A stretch of DNA of 16,331 nt from an uncultured Saprospiraceae bacterium (GTDB taxonomy: Bacteria > Bacteroidota > Bacteroidia > Chitinophagales > Saprospiraceae): contig CALLAG010000071.1 of NCBI GenBank assembly GCA_938002705.1, positions 1 through 16,331 on the forward strand, written 5' to 3'. Under the pieces are notes generated by a model, which saw nothing but the letters and a program-made list of their open reading frames with translations, was not told the DNA's origin and ran no database searches. Positions within the stretch are counted from its first letter, which is position 1; the number at the start of each line of letters is the position of its first letter. Below are positions 8,098-16,207 of this stretch, one piece after another. The translations under genes were made by a program, and so were the position numbers.

Positions 8098-8105
8098 CAA
8101 AAATA
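8098..8105 (-). promoter_or_regulatory. Candidate -7 promoter element for the hydrolase-reductase unit
   Basis: The minus strand reads TATTTTTG, a full match to the Bacteroidota -7 consensus TAnnTTTG. A short inverted repeat, AATCTT-AA-AAGATT (8115-8128), lies just upstream, roughly where the -33 region would be, and could be an operator. No clear -33 TTG is present. Confidence 0.4.
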
Positions 8106-8183
8106 GCTTATATAAATCTTAAAAGATTATAGACATAATTAATAATGAAATAGGACTCTATTAGTTGTAAATGTGATTAGATA

Positions 8184-8203
8184 AACACCTGCAAGAAGGT
8201 GTT
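8184..8203 (+). other. Hairpin in the leader of the T9SS protein gene
   Basis: AACACCT (8184-8190) and AGGTGTT (8197-8203) form a 7-bp stem with a 6-base loop, 67 bases before the ATG. It is the only G+C-containing structure in a very AT-rich 229-base divergent leader (8042-8270). No T run follows it, so it looks more like a leader structure or operator than a terminator. Confidence 0.3.
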
Positions 8204-8270
8204 ACATAATATATAGTGATTTTATTAATATATATTTTTATAATATTTATATTTAGAGCAAATCTTTATT

Positions 8271-11200
8271 ATGAATAATCTATTAGCAACAATCCTATTA
8301 CTCCTATCTTATGTTACTATAATTAGTGCTGAAGGCACAAGAGAGGTTGCACCTAACGGCGCCATAACTATAGATGGCAATTCCACAACTGATATTGCTG
8401 CTCTACATCTCAGTAATCCCAACTTCAATAACTTTGCTGCATATGATAATCCTGATGTCACATCAAGATTACATATACATATATCAGACCCCAATAGAGA
8501 ACAAATTTTCTTGGGCTTCTCTACAGGACATCTAAACCAAAATCCTCCTGCTGATTATGTATATAGAATAAAAGATCCTAACGGCAATGTTGTTTTCGGA
8601 CCTATATCAGTAAGCTCAATGAGCGATGGACCGGGCATAATTAATAGCTGGTCTCAAGCATGGCATGGGCCTCAAGAATTAGGCGATGCTGATGGATATG
8701 ATGCATTAGAAGTATCATCGTCACAACTCAGTGCTCAAGGATGGTCAGGTGCAGGTGATTACTACATCGAATTTCAAGGGGATACGAACGGTGGCTTTCT
8801 CATTGATTTCTGGGATATCACCGTCGTAGATAATTCGAATTCTACATTGACAGAAAAGAAAGGCAGACTGTGGTCTAACAATTGGGCATTCTTTGCTATC
8901 AACGATTTTGGATTTCCTAATCGACCTTTTAATGGAGCATTCTATGTATGTGCTCCAGATCCCGCAGATCCTGATGCAGCATTTATAACTAAGATAGATT
9001 TTAACGATAGTGACTTTAGGCCTGCTGCATTCATTATTGCATTCAATAGTTTCGGTATAGAAAATACGGGTAACATTATCAGCGACAGAAGAAGCTTCGA
9101 AGGTGAAAATAAAACGATATCAGAATATCCTATTTTCTTAAATGATCCTATAGACATCTGCCAGACTGCAGAGATAGGACAACTGACTTTTGAGGGTATA
9201 AGTCGCTGTGCAGCTCAGGATTTTTGTATAAAATTCTCAAGTACAAAAGCAGGTCAAGTAGATGTCCTTCTCGACTTTGACGGACAGGACGACGTATATA
9301 CCCCTAACTCAGAAGATGTTCTCATCAGTATCAATATAGAAACATCAGAGGTCAATATGCCGATGTGCATAGACTGGAATGGACTAAATGGATTAGGAGA
9401 GATGGTGCAGGCATCAGCGTCTACACAGATTCCGATCGCTGTCTCATATGCTCAGGGCATCTATCACTTTCCGATATATGACGCAGAATTGATGATCAAT
9501 GGATTCGATATAGAGACAGTAAGACCGGCAGGCGATAAGCCTATGTTATACTATGACGATACGATGATAAGTACACTCTCAGGATCTGGCGAGCCGGCAC
9601 TACAACTAAGTGGATGCAATCTTCCTTGCCATAGATGGACTAATTACACTGATCCTAATGTTATCGGATTCGGCAATCTTAACACAATTAATTCTTGGTG
9701 GTTCTCCACACAATCGGTGACCAATGAGGTATTCACACTTCCAGCATATTATACTTGTGAGATAAGTGGTACTGATGTCATATGTGATGGTACCGAAGGC
9801 ACATTAAACTTGGATCTTGATCTACTACCTAATGGAAGCACACCACTTGACATCGTTGATATCACATGGTCAGGACCTGCTATCATAGGAGGTAATACTG
9901 GCGAAGAAATATCAGTAGGAGAATCTGGGACTTATGAGTCAGTGACAACTTACCTATCCGCTATAGGTGACACATGTACTCTATCATGTCAGAAAGCCAT
10001 CAATATACAGAGTAACTCAGAAAGTCAAATCGACACAACGATCAACTTTGGAGATGTCGTAGTTATTAACAATATAGAGTACGAGGCAGAGGGAACGTAT
10101 ACACAGACGCTTACGGCTACTAATGGATGTGATAGTATTATCACAGTTATTGTTAATGTTTTATTTACTGATATAGAATTATTCTGCGAGGTTATAGGAC
10201 CTGAGGGCTTATGTGTAGGCCAGAGAGAAGATCTATTCGTCAATATCAGCCACACACCCAGCATGGCCCCTATGCCTGAGATATTATCCATAGCATGGTC
10301 AGGTACTGGTATCATTAATTCTAACTTAGGAGATTCCATAAGGATAAGCTTACCCGGATTATATTCAGCTAACATTAGCTGGCTAGACCAGATGGGCAAT
10401 ACGCAGACGACTTCTTGTAGTATCGATATATTAGATAATCAGAACAAATTTTTCCTCATTGATACAAGTTTTTTCTTAGGTGATACGGCTATTATTAATG
10501 GTGAGACATTTACAGAGTCAGGCATTACAGAACAGATGCTTGTCACAGAGCAAGGTTGTGATAGCACTATCACAATAGTTGTCAACGTCATAGAACCCAT
10601 GTATGAATGTTTTATAACTGGAGATAATTTCATCTGTGATAACGAGACCGCAGAGCTTGTGCTTAATACAATTGTGATCCCACCAGGAAGTCCCATTCCA
10701 GCAATTACAGATATAAGTTGGGCAGGTCCAGGCCTTATCTCAAGTAATGATACTGTCATAGTAGATCAGTCAGGTACATATACTGCAACAGCAGAATGGA
10801 TTAACGCGATCGGTATATCCAGGAGTACAGTATGTAGTCATGACCTTACGGTAAATGAAGCATCAGAAGAAGCCATTACAGTCTTTATAATACAAGGTGA
10901 CAGCATCACTATTAATGGAGAAAAATATAAAGAAGAAGGACAATACTCACAATCTCTTATATCATCTAATGGCTGCGATAGTCTACTTATCATAAATGTA
11001 GAAACAGAACAAGCTGTCATAACTTATGACATGGAAGACTGCAAGTCATCAGATTATAGCCGACTCATACCAGTACAGAAGAGTCAACTCACTTGTGGTA
11101 TAGTGACTGGCAGCAATATCTATAGAGAGAATCCTAATGTCAATGCTCATTCTTGCACGCCTGGTATCAATGGCGGTATAGCGATGTGTGTCAGCTCATT

Positions 11201-12812
11201 AGATTCTTGCGACTATGTCGCTGGTCATGAGATGTCGATAAAGTTTGAGTTGGAAGTCCGCCCTCTTACAGGACAAGAAATTACGATAACTGGAATAGAC
11301 TTCTGGGAGCAAGCACCTGCAAGCTTCCAGTGGATCGCTGGACAATCAGGTCGTAATAATTTTCCTACAAGATATGGTATCAGAGTCCTGAAGAATGATG
11401 TGGAGATATATAGAGAAGCGGACATCATGACGACCTTCTTATGGTCTCGTGAGAATTTCAGTTTTCTTAATAATCCAGAATTTACATCAAGTACTGATGC
11501 GATATATCGTTTTGAATTATTGCCTTATTGCTTGATCGGATTTGATGCTCCTGTAACTGCATGGGATATAGACGAGCTCAATATAAGAGCAGCATGTAAC
11601 GAAGACGCTAGCCGTGCAAGCATAGCAGGTAAAGTTATAGCTACGGATTATAATACAATGACTGATGTCAATGTTGTCATGAGATATGGATCTGATGATA
11701 ATCAAGTCGTCACATCCACTACAGATACTGATGGAGAATATGCATTCGATTATCTTCCGATGTATAAGTCATATCAAATCACGCCAAGCAAAAATGATGA
11801 TCATCTCAATGGTGTATCGACTTTAGATATCATACATATACAAAGGCACATCTTAGGCATAGAACCTATAGATATACCAGCTAAAATGGTGGCTGCAGAT
11901 ATCAACAATAGCAACAGCGTTACAGCCATTGATATCATAGAATTGAGAAAACTAATATTAGGTATCAGAAATGATTTTCCTAATAATACCAGTTGGAGAT
12001 TTAATAATACTGAAAGGCAGCTATCTATGGATTACCCATGGGCCATTCTTGAGCACGTAACTCTAAAGTTATCTGAGCAAGAAACCGATATAGATTTCGA
12101 TGGTATAAAAATCGGAGATGTCAATGGAGATGCCACTATTAAAAATAATAAGAAAGACAATGCTATCGACCTCAACTACAAAATAGGACCAACTAATAAT
12201 GGTCATCAGAAAATAGACTTTTACTTGGACGATATAACTGAGTTAGTAGGACTACAATTAAGTGTAGAAGGTATATCTGAGACCATTACTGTACATAGTG
12301 ATATATTCAATTCTGACAATAGTTACCATACTGAAGATGGACAACTTAAAGTATCTATGAATGAAGTAAGTGTCATAAGCCTGGATAATGAGCAAGTTTT
12401 ATTCTCGATTGTTACTAATGGTCAAGATGACATACAAGATAAGCTTCGATTAGGATCATTACCATCACAAGTATATGTAGGAGAAGAACTTCTATCAAGA
12501 CCTATAAGGCTCAGAACGAATCAAGAACATAATACAGCTGCATTAGATACAGAAAGTAACTGGACAGCAGTACCGAACCCATTCTCAGAAGAAACGCAAA
12601 TCACTTATCTAACTAAGAATGGTGGGAATATCAATCTGTCATTCTACAACACTAATGGACAACTATTATACTCTACGAATGCGTATAAAGAATCTGGAAT
12701 CTACAATATAGATATCAACAAAGAAATGCTCAATAATAGCTCAGGAATAATCTACTGCATTATCAAATCAAATGATAAAATAGAAAGTTACAAGCTATTG
12801 CTTATCGATTAA
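8271..12812 (+). CDS. Large secreted multidomain protein with GCDS repeats, dockerin-like segment and T9SS type A sorting domain
   Basis: This 1513-residue exported protein is probably held at, or released from, the cell surface by the type IX secretion system. A Sec signal peptide spans 1-20 (hydrophobic core, ISA before the cleavage site). Residues 21 to about 490 are beta-rich with no recognised family; IDWNGLNGLG (367-376) and GIYHFPIYDAE (396-406) recall segments in other large Saprospiria surface proteins. Three tandem units of about 141 residues (from 496, 639 and 780) each combine an Ig-like part with a closing GCDS motif (619, 762, 901). A Cys-rich beta domain spans about 918-1110, and a carboxypeptidase-regulatory-like beta domain about 1115-1172. 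A dockerin-like segment lies at 1179-1232; its second half has the calcium-loop pattern D1210, N1212, S1214, S1216, D1221. The T9SS sorting domain, about 1431-1513, opens with VPNPFSEETQITY and ends YKLLLID. No catalytic domain is visible, so adhesion or matrix binding is a guess. Confidence 0.9.
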   Translation: MNNLLATILLLLSYVTIISAEGTREVAPNGAITIDGNSTTDIAALHLSNPNFNNFAAYDNPDVTSRLHIHISDPNREQIFLGFSTGHLNQNPPADYVYRIKDPNGNVVFGPISVSSMSDGPGIINSWSQAWHGPQELGDADGYDALEVSSSQLSAQGWSGAGDYYIEFQGDTNGGFLIDFWDITVVDNSNSTLTEKKGRLWSNNWAFFAINDFGFPNRPFNGAFYVCAPDPADPDAAFITKIDFNDSDFRPAAFIIAFNSFGIENTGNIISDRRSFEGENKTISEYPIFLNDPIDICQTAEIGQLTFEGISRCAAQDFCIKFSSTKAGQVDVLLDFDGQDDVYTPNSEDVLISINIETSEVNMPMCIDWNGLNGLGEMVQASASTQIPIAVSYAQGIYHFPIYDAELMINGFDIETVRPAGDKPMLYYDDTMISTLSGSGEPALQLSGCNLPCHRWTNYTDPNVIGFGNLNTINSWWFSTQSVTNEVFTLPAYYTCEISGTDVICDGTEGTLNLDLDLLPNGSTPLDIVDITWSGPAIIGGNTGEEISVGESGTYESVTTYLSAIGDTCTLSCQKAINIQSNSESQIDTTINFGDVVVINNIEYEAEGTYTQTLTATNGCDSIITVIVNVLFTDIELFCEVIGPEGLCVGQREDLFVNISHTPSMAPMPEILSIAWSGTGIINSNLGDSIRISLPGLYSANISWLDQMGNTQTTSCSIDILDNQNKFFLIDTSFFLGDTAIINGETFTESGITEQMLVTEQGCDSTITIVVNVIEPMYECFITGDNFICDNETAELVLNTIVIPPGSPIPAITDISWAGPGLISSNDTVIVDQSGTYTATAEWINAIGISRSTVCSHDLTVNEASEEAITVFIIQGDSITINGEKYKEEGQYSQSLISSNGCDSLLIINVETEQAVITYDMEDCKSSDYSRLIPVQKSQLTCGIVTGSNIYRENPNVNAHSCTPGINGGIAMCVSSLDSCDYVAGHEMSIKFELEVRPLTGQEITITGIDFWEQAPASFQWIAGQSGRNNFPTRYGIRVLKNDVEIYREADIMTTFLWSRENFSFLNNPEFTSSTDAIYRFELLPYCLIGFDAPVTAWDIDELNIRAACNEDASRASIAGKVIATDYNTMTDVNVVMRYGSDDNQVVTSTTDTDGEYAFDYLPMYKSYQITPSKNDDHLNGVSTLDIIHIQRHILGIEPIDIPAKMVAADINNSNSVTAIDIIELRKLILGIRNDFPNNTSWRFNNTERQLSMDYPWAILEHVTLKLSEQETDIDFDGIKIGDVNGDATIKNNKKDNAIDLNYKIGPTNNGHQKIDFYLDDITELVGLQLSVEGISETITVHSDIFNSDNSYHTEDGQLKVSMNEVSVISLDNEQVLFSIVTNGQDDIQDKLRLGSLPSQVYVGEELLSRPIRLRTNQEHNTAALDTESNWTAVPNPFSEETQITYLTKNGGNINLSFYNTNGQLLYSTNAYKESGIYNIDINKEMLNNSSGIIYCIIKSNDKIESYKLLLID
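9756..11006 (+). repeat. Three tandem protein-coding units (Ig-like plus GCDS), about 425 bases each
   Basis: The units are 9756-10184, 10185-10607 and 10608-11006. Each opens with two Cys nine residues apart (496/505, 639/648, 780/789). Next comes a WSG or WAG core (Trp533, 676, 817), then a Gly-Thr/Leu-Tyr turn, one or two further Cys, and a final segment ending GCDS plus a hydrophobic strand. Spacing of the GCDS motifs is 143 and 139 residues. The copies are diverged at DNA level, so the duplication is old rather than a recent slippage product. Confidence 0.85.
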
Positions 12813-13415
12813 GTGATTAATGGGATGGGAATAATTATTCCTATCCCTTTTTTTCCAATCAAGATACCCCTTAGTACAGAGTACTAAATAAACCATAAAC
12901 AGAAAGGCGACAAAGAAAAGTCCCTTGAGGGTGTAGACTCCTATTGCGACTATATCTACGATTATCCACACCAACCAATTTTCGATATATTTCTTAGCTA
13001 AAAGATATTGTGCTACAAGACTTCCGACTGTAGTAAATGCATCAAAGTATGCAAAGTCAGCGTTAAAATAACGCAACATAGTATAACCCCATAATGGCGT
13101 CACAAGAAGGATAGTTGAGACTACTATAACCCATCCATTCTTAGATAGGACCAGTACCTTATTCTCATTGTGTTGTTCGTTCTTATAATTACGCCATGTC
13201 CACCAGCCGTAGATATTGAGGATAAGAAAAATGATATGCAATATAAAATCAGATACTAAGTGAGCATCTAAGAATATCATAGCGAGTAAGGATACACTTA
13301 TGATACCAAAGAACCATGCACTCACTTTCTCCTTAGTCTGAAGATAGACACATAGGACACCAGTTATGGTTGCTATTATTTCTGCCCATACACTCCAGTT
13401 AGCTATTATATCCAT
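12795..13415 (-). CDS. pnuC: PnuC-family vitamin transporter (nicotinamide riboside type)
   Basis: This inner-membrane protein has about seven hydrophobic segments over 206 residues, the usual PnuC length. Family landmarks are the aromatic stretch NIYGWWTWR (67-75) and YIENWLVWIIVDIVAIGVY (143-161). PnuC proteins import nicotinamide riboside by facilitated diffusion, with trapping by phosphorylation. In Bacteroidota the related PnuT imports thiamine. No thiamine riboswitch or thiamine gene is visible here, so I favour nicotinamide riboside without certainty. The ATG follows the nhaC stop by 4 bases, so the two are surely co-transcribed. The last 18 coding bases overlap the 3' end of the convergent T9SS gene. 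Codons for about residues 187-198 also form the terminator of that gene on the other strand. Confidence 0.92.
   Translation of the reverse strand: MDIIANWSVWAEIIATITGVLCVYLQTKEKVSAWFFGIISVSLLAMIFLDAHLVSDFILHIIFLILNIYGWWTWRNYKNEQHNENKVLVLSKNGWVIVVSTILLVTPLWGYTMLRYFNADFAYFDAFTTVGSLVAQYLLAKKYIENWLVWIIVDIVAIGVYTLKGLFFVAFLFMVYLVLCTKGYLDWKKRDRNNYSHPINHLIDKQ
12822..12854 (+). terminator. Intrinsic terminator of the T9SS protein gene, inside pnuC
   Basis: GGGATGGGAATA (12822-12833) pairs with TATTCCTATCCC (12836-12847), giving 12 pairs with one G-U and a tiny AT loop. Seven T (12848-12854) follow directly. It begins 10 bases after the TAA of the plus-strand gene. In the other direction the hairpin is followed by no T run, so it acts for the plus strand only. 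Confidence 0.85.
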
Positions 13416-13419
13416 AGCT

Positions 13420-14907
13420 CTACTTTCCCTTAGTCGTGATGTACCTTATCTTAATAGAAAAGGCTGCCACAATAAGTGTCATAATAGGGCTCAACCAATT
13501 AAAGATTGCAAAAAAGAAATATTCTGCCACACTAACTCCCAATACACTCGACTGATAAGCACCACAAGTATTCCATGGGATGAGTACTGACGTTACTGTA
13601 CCTGCATCCTCAAGTGTTCTGGATAGGTTTTCTGGAGCCAAGTTCTTATCCTTATACGCTTGTGAGAACATCTTACCAGGCACGACGATAGCGAGGTACT
13701 GGTCAGAAGCTGTAATATTTAATGCCAATGCACTTGCGACAGTACTGACGAATAATCCAAAAACACTCGTCGCCATACTCAATAGTGCTTTACTTATCCT
13801 GGACAAAGCACCTATGCCATCCATCACACCTCCAAATATCATAGCCGCCATAATCAGCAATATCGTCCACAACATACCGATCATCCCCTTAGATGATAAC
13901 AAATCAGCAAGTGCTGCATTATCAGAATCTACAGAAGTCTCATTGAATATAGCCCTGCTGATACCTTGCATACCTGAGGAAATACTTAACTCAGCCGTAC
14001 TACCTGCCACTTGAGCTACAATCCCAGGCTGGAATATTACTGCGAATAGGGCTGCTAGTAGTACACCTACAGAAAGTGCTATAAGTGGATGTGTTTTTTT
14101 GATAATAAGCAAGACTACGACTAATGGCACTAAGAATAAGATAGGTCTAATATTAAAGTCAGTGGTTAATGATGACAGTAATAATGACACATCCGTATCT
14201 CCCTTATAATCTATCGTAAATGAAAGTATGGCAAATACTATTATCGTAATCAATATCGACGGTATGGTTGTATACATCATATACTTGATATGTGTAAATA
14301 AATCTGTACCTGCCATCGCAGGAGCTAGGTTAGTCGTATCTGATAATGGAGACATCTTATCACCGAAGTAAGCTCCAGATAAGACAGCCCCCGCTATCAT
14401 ACCTCGTGGCATACCGATCGCTTCTCCTATACCTATCAGTGCTATACCCACAGTAGCAGATGTCGTCCAAGAACTCCCTGTAGCTAATGAGATGACAGAA
14501 GCAATAATTACAGTCGCAGGAAGAAATATCTCAGGGCTGAGAATCTTTAACCCATAATAGATCATGGACGGAATAATACCACTTATCAGCCATGTACCTG
14601 CAAGTGCTCCTACAAGTGCAAGAATAAGAATAGGCACAAGCACACTTTTCAGATTACCTAGCACTTCTCGTACCATTGTACCCGGAGAAGTCCTATTCCA
14701 CAGACCTACTATAGCAGCTACTAAGCCACCAAAAACAAGAATATAGTGATTACTGTATGCCCCTAACATCTCGCCACCAGCAAAGAATATATTAATAGAC
14801 AATAAAGCTATAACCACAAATACGGGAATAAGGGCCTCCCATATATTCAATTCTGAATTATCGACTACATTATCAAATACTTCATTATTTTGCTTAAAGC
14901 CTCCCAT
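13420..14907 (-). CDS. nhaC: Na+/H+ antiporter, NhaC family
   Basis: This polytopic inner-membrane protein of 495 residues has about 11-12 hydrophobic segments. NhaC-type antiporters exchange sodium for protons and serve pH and sodium homeostasis. The conserved motifs are GTWLISGIIPSMIYYG (104-119), SLATGSSWTTSATVG (140-154), GAYFGDKMSPLSDTTNLAPA (178-197) and, near the C-terminus, TLEDAGTVTSVLIPWNTCGA (431-450). The first 20 residues are hydrophilic and cytoplasmic. The ATG at 14905-14907 is the only sensible start. It is the first gene of a pair with pnuC, 4 bases apart, and is divergent from galE over a 119-base spacer. Substrates other than Na+/H+ (for example malate/lactate exchange as in MleN) cannot be excluded for this superfamily. 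Confidence 0.92.
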   Translation of the reverse strand: MGGFKQNNEVFDNVVDNSELNIWEALIPVFVVIALLSINIFFAGGEMLGAYSNHYILVFGGLVAAIVGLWNRTSPGTMVREVLGNLKSVLVPILILALVGALAGTWLISGIIPSMIYYGLKILSPEIFLPATVIIASVISLATGSSWTTSATVGIALIGIGEAIGMPRGMIAGAVLSGAYFGDKMSPLSDTTNLAPAMAGTDLFTHIKYMMYTTIPSILITIIVFAILSFTIDYKGDTDVSLLLSSLTTDFNIRPILFLVPLVVVLLIIKKTHPLIALSVGVLLAALFAVIFQPGIVAQVAGSTAELSISSGMQGISRAIFNETSVDSDNAALADLLSSKGMIGMLWTILLIMAAMIFGGVMDGIGALSRISKALLSMATSVFGLFVSTVASALALNITASDQYLAIVVPGKMFSQAYKDKNLAPENLSRTLEDAGTVTSVLIPWNTCGAYQSSVLGVSVAEYFFFAIFNWLSPIMTLIVAAFSIKIRYITTKGK

Positions 14908-14995
14908 AGAATAGTGTGTTTATCACAATCTAATTATTTTTTCACTAAATAAGATATCAACGGCTTCGATAATATCATAAGCTTAGTATATCCTC

Positions 14996-15003
14996 TATCT
15001 TTA
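14996..15003 (+). promoter_or_regulatory. Weak -7 promoter candidate for galE
   Basis: TATCTTTA matches the Bacteroidota -7 consensus TAnnTTTG at all but the last base and lies 23 bases before the galE ATG. No -33 TTG is evident. No comparable site was found for the divergent nhaC. Confidence 0.25.
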
Positions 15004-15026
15004 CTATTATAAATACTCCTATAGAA

Positions 15027-15974
15027 ATGCAAAAAATAATAGTTACGGGTGGTACAGGATATATCGGGTCTCATGTAGTTGTGGACCTCATCACTAAAGG
15101 ATATCAACCTATTATCATAGATAACTTATCTAACTCTGAGAGATCTGTGTTAGAAGGTATCAAGAAGATTACTGATAAGGATGTAGAATTTGCAGACATA
15201 GACTTATGTGATCGAGAAGCGACACTATCATTTTTTGAGCAACATCGAGACAGTATCGGCGTCATTCACTTTGCCGCTCTGAAGTCTGTAGGAGAAAGCG
15301 TAGAAAAACCATTAAAGTACTATCGTAATAACTTAGATAGCTTAATCAATATCCTCCAAGGTATGGAGAGTTATAATATCCCCAATCTCATATTCTCATC
15401 ATCCTGCACAGTATATGGAGAACCTGATGCTCTCCCCGTTACAGAACTCTCTGCCATTAAGCCAGCGACATCTCCATATGGACATACTAAGCAAATGGGA
15501 GAAGAAATTATAATGAATTTTTTGAAATCAAATTCTAATGTAAAAGCTATATCTCTGAGATATTTTAATCCTATAGGTGCACATGATAGTGCCTACATAG
15601 GAGAACTGCCTACAGGAGTACCGAGTAATCTAATGCCTTATATCACTCAGACGGCCATAGGTAAGCGAGAGTGCTTAAGTGTATTCGGAGATGACTATAA
15701 GACTCATGACGGTACTGCATTACGTGACTATATCCATGTATGCGACCTTGCTGATGCACATACAATGGCATTAGAAAAAATAATTGGAGACTCTAATTCT
15801 AAGAATTACGACACCTACAACCTCGGAGTGGGTACAGGATATTCTGTCCTCGATGTTATTAAGTCATTTGAACGATCTACTGATCAGAAATTAAATTATA
15901 AAATAGCGCCACGAAGAGCTGGCGATGTATCTGCTATATATGCTGATAATACAAAAGCTACTAAAGAACTCTGA
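15027..15974 (+). CDS. galE: UDP-glucose 4-epimerase, cut short by an in-frame TGA
   Basis: GalE interconverts UDP-glucose and UDP-galactose with bound NAD in the cytoplasm, supplying galactose for surface polysaccharide and the Leloir pathway. The NAD-binding motif TGGTGYIGSH is at 7-16 (Gly8, Gly11, Gly14). The catalytic set is Ser126 (FSSSCTVYG), Tyr151 (SPYGHTK) and Lys155. LRYFNPIGAH, LRDYIHVCDLADAH and YNLGVGTGYSV are typical of the family. The frame stops at TGA (15972-15974) after residue 315, whereas bacterial GalE is about 338-340 residues. The next 24 codons, in the same frame, encode the missing GalE C-terminus up to TAA at 16047-16049. The TGA replaces the Gly of KELGW and could come from GGA by one change. 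The enzyme may be truncated, read through, or the base may be a sequence error. All catalytic residues lie upstream of the stop. Confidence 0.93.
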   Translation: MQKIIVTGGTGYIGSHVVVDLITKGYQPIIIDNLSNSERSVLEGIKKITDKDVEFADIDLCDREATLSFFEQHRDSIGVIHFAALKSVGESVEKPLKYYRNNLDSLINILQGMESYNIPNLIFSSSCTVYGEPDALPVTELSAIKPATSPYGHTKQMGEEIIMNFLKSNSNVKAISLRYFNPIGAHDSAYIGELPTGVPSNLMPYITQTAIGKRECLSVFGDDYKTHDGTALRDYIHVCDLADAHTMALEKIIGDSNSKNYDTYNLGVGTGYSVLDVIKSFERSTDQKLNYKIAPRRAGDVSAIYADNTKATKEL

Positions 15975-16049
15975 TGGAAAGCGAAGTTCTCGCTCGATGA
16001 TATGACATCTTCTGCTTGGAAATGGGAGAAGAGCCTAAAGAACATTTAA
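15975..16049 (+). pseudogene. galE: Intact C-terminal tail of galE beyond the in-frame TGA
   Basis: Read in the galE frame, these 24 codons plus TAA give WKAKFSLDDMTSS (13 residues), then AWKWEKSLKNI. That matches the ordinary GalE ending (KELGW, a Leu-Asp-Asp-Met helix, then a Trp-rich helix). The total with one residue at the TGA is 340. No frameshift or further stop is present, so the lesion is a single codon. Confidence 0.85.
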
Positions 16050-16070
16050 ATATTAGAATGTCGAAAGTGT

Positions 16071-16185
16071 TTTGATATTATTCGTCACCATAATATCTAA
16101 ACCTGGATTATGCATTAGAAATGCATAATCCACCCTATGGGTAGACGAAATCATTGTTAGCCAATGATTTGTCGTAGGTTAACCT
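16071..16185. other. Cluster of three hairpins and a palindrome downstream of galE
   Basis: Hairpin 1 is GATATTAT (16074-16081) with ATAATATC (16090-16097), extended by TTT/AAA past one bulged T. Hairpin 2 is TGGATTATGCATT (16104-16116) with AATGCATAATCCA (16120-16132), 13 perfect pairs around a 3-base AGA loop. Hairpin 3 is GAC, a bulged G, AAATCATTG (16144-16156) with CAATGATTTGTC (16162-16173). The palindrome AGGTTAACCT follows at 16176-16185. None is followed by a T run. No open frame of useful length covers the region. It could be a structured RNA or the end of a mobile element; I recognise no family. Confidence 0.6.
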
Positions 16186-16207
16186 CATATAAGCCTTATC
16201 GACTGTA

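Noticed and set aside
10129..10573. DNA inverted repeats GTGATAGTATTATCAC (10129-10144) and GTGATAGCACTATCAC (10558-10573).
   Set aside because: Both encode the conserved Cys-Asp-Ser-Ile/Thr-Ile-Thr stretch of the protein repeat. The symmetry is a by-product of those codons, and the third copy lacks it.
10025..10759. Two open frames of 124 and 106 codons on the minus strand.
   Set aside because: They are antisense to the repeat units of the T9SS protein, and their similarity to each other follows from the repeats.
13580..14014. A 144-codon open frame on the plus strand.
   Set aside because: It lies wholly antisense within nhaC, whose membrane segments and motifs are clear, and its translation resembles no protein.
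14908..15026. A thiamine pyrophosphate riboswitch before nhaC-pnuC, which would point to a thiamine transporter.
   Set aside because: The conserved CUGAGA and ACCUGA-type cores were not found on either strand of this spacer.
15972..15974. A reassigned genetic code in which UGA means glycine (as in Gracilibacteria).
   Set aside because: No other in-frame TGA appears in any of the long reading frames of this window, which contain many glycines coded by GGN. The protein families are also those of Bacteroidota. A single local event fits better.
16071..16185. Integron attC sites, prompted by the hairpin with a bulged G.
   Set aside because: No properly placed RYYYAAC and GTTRRRY core sites flank the stem, and there are no cassette genes or integrase in the window.
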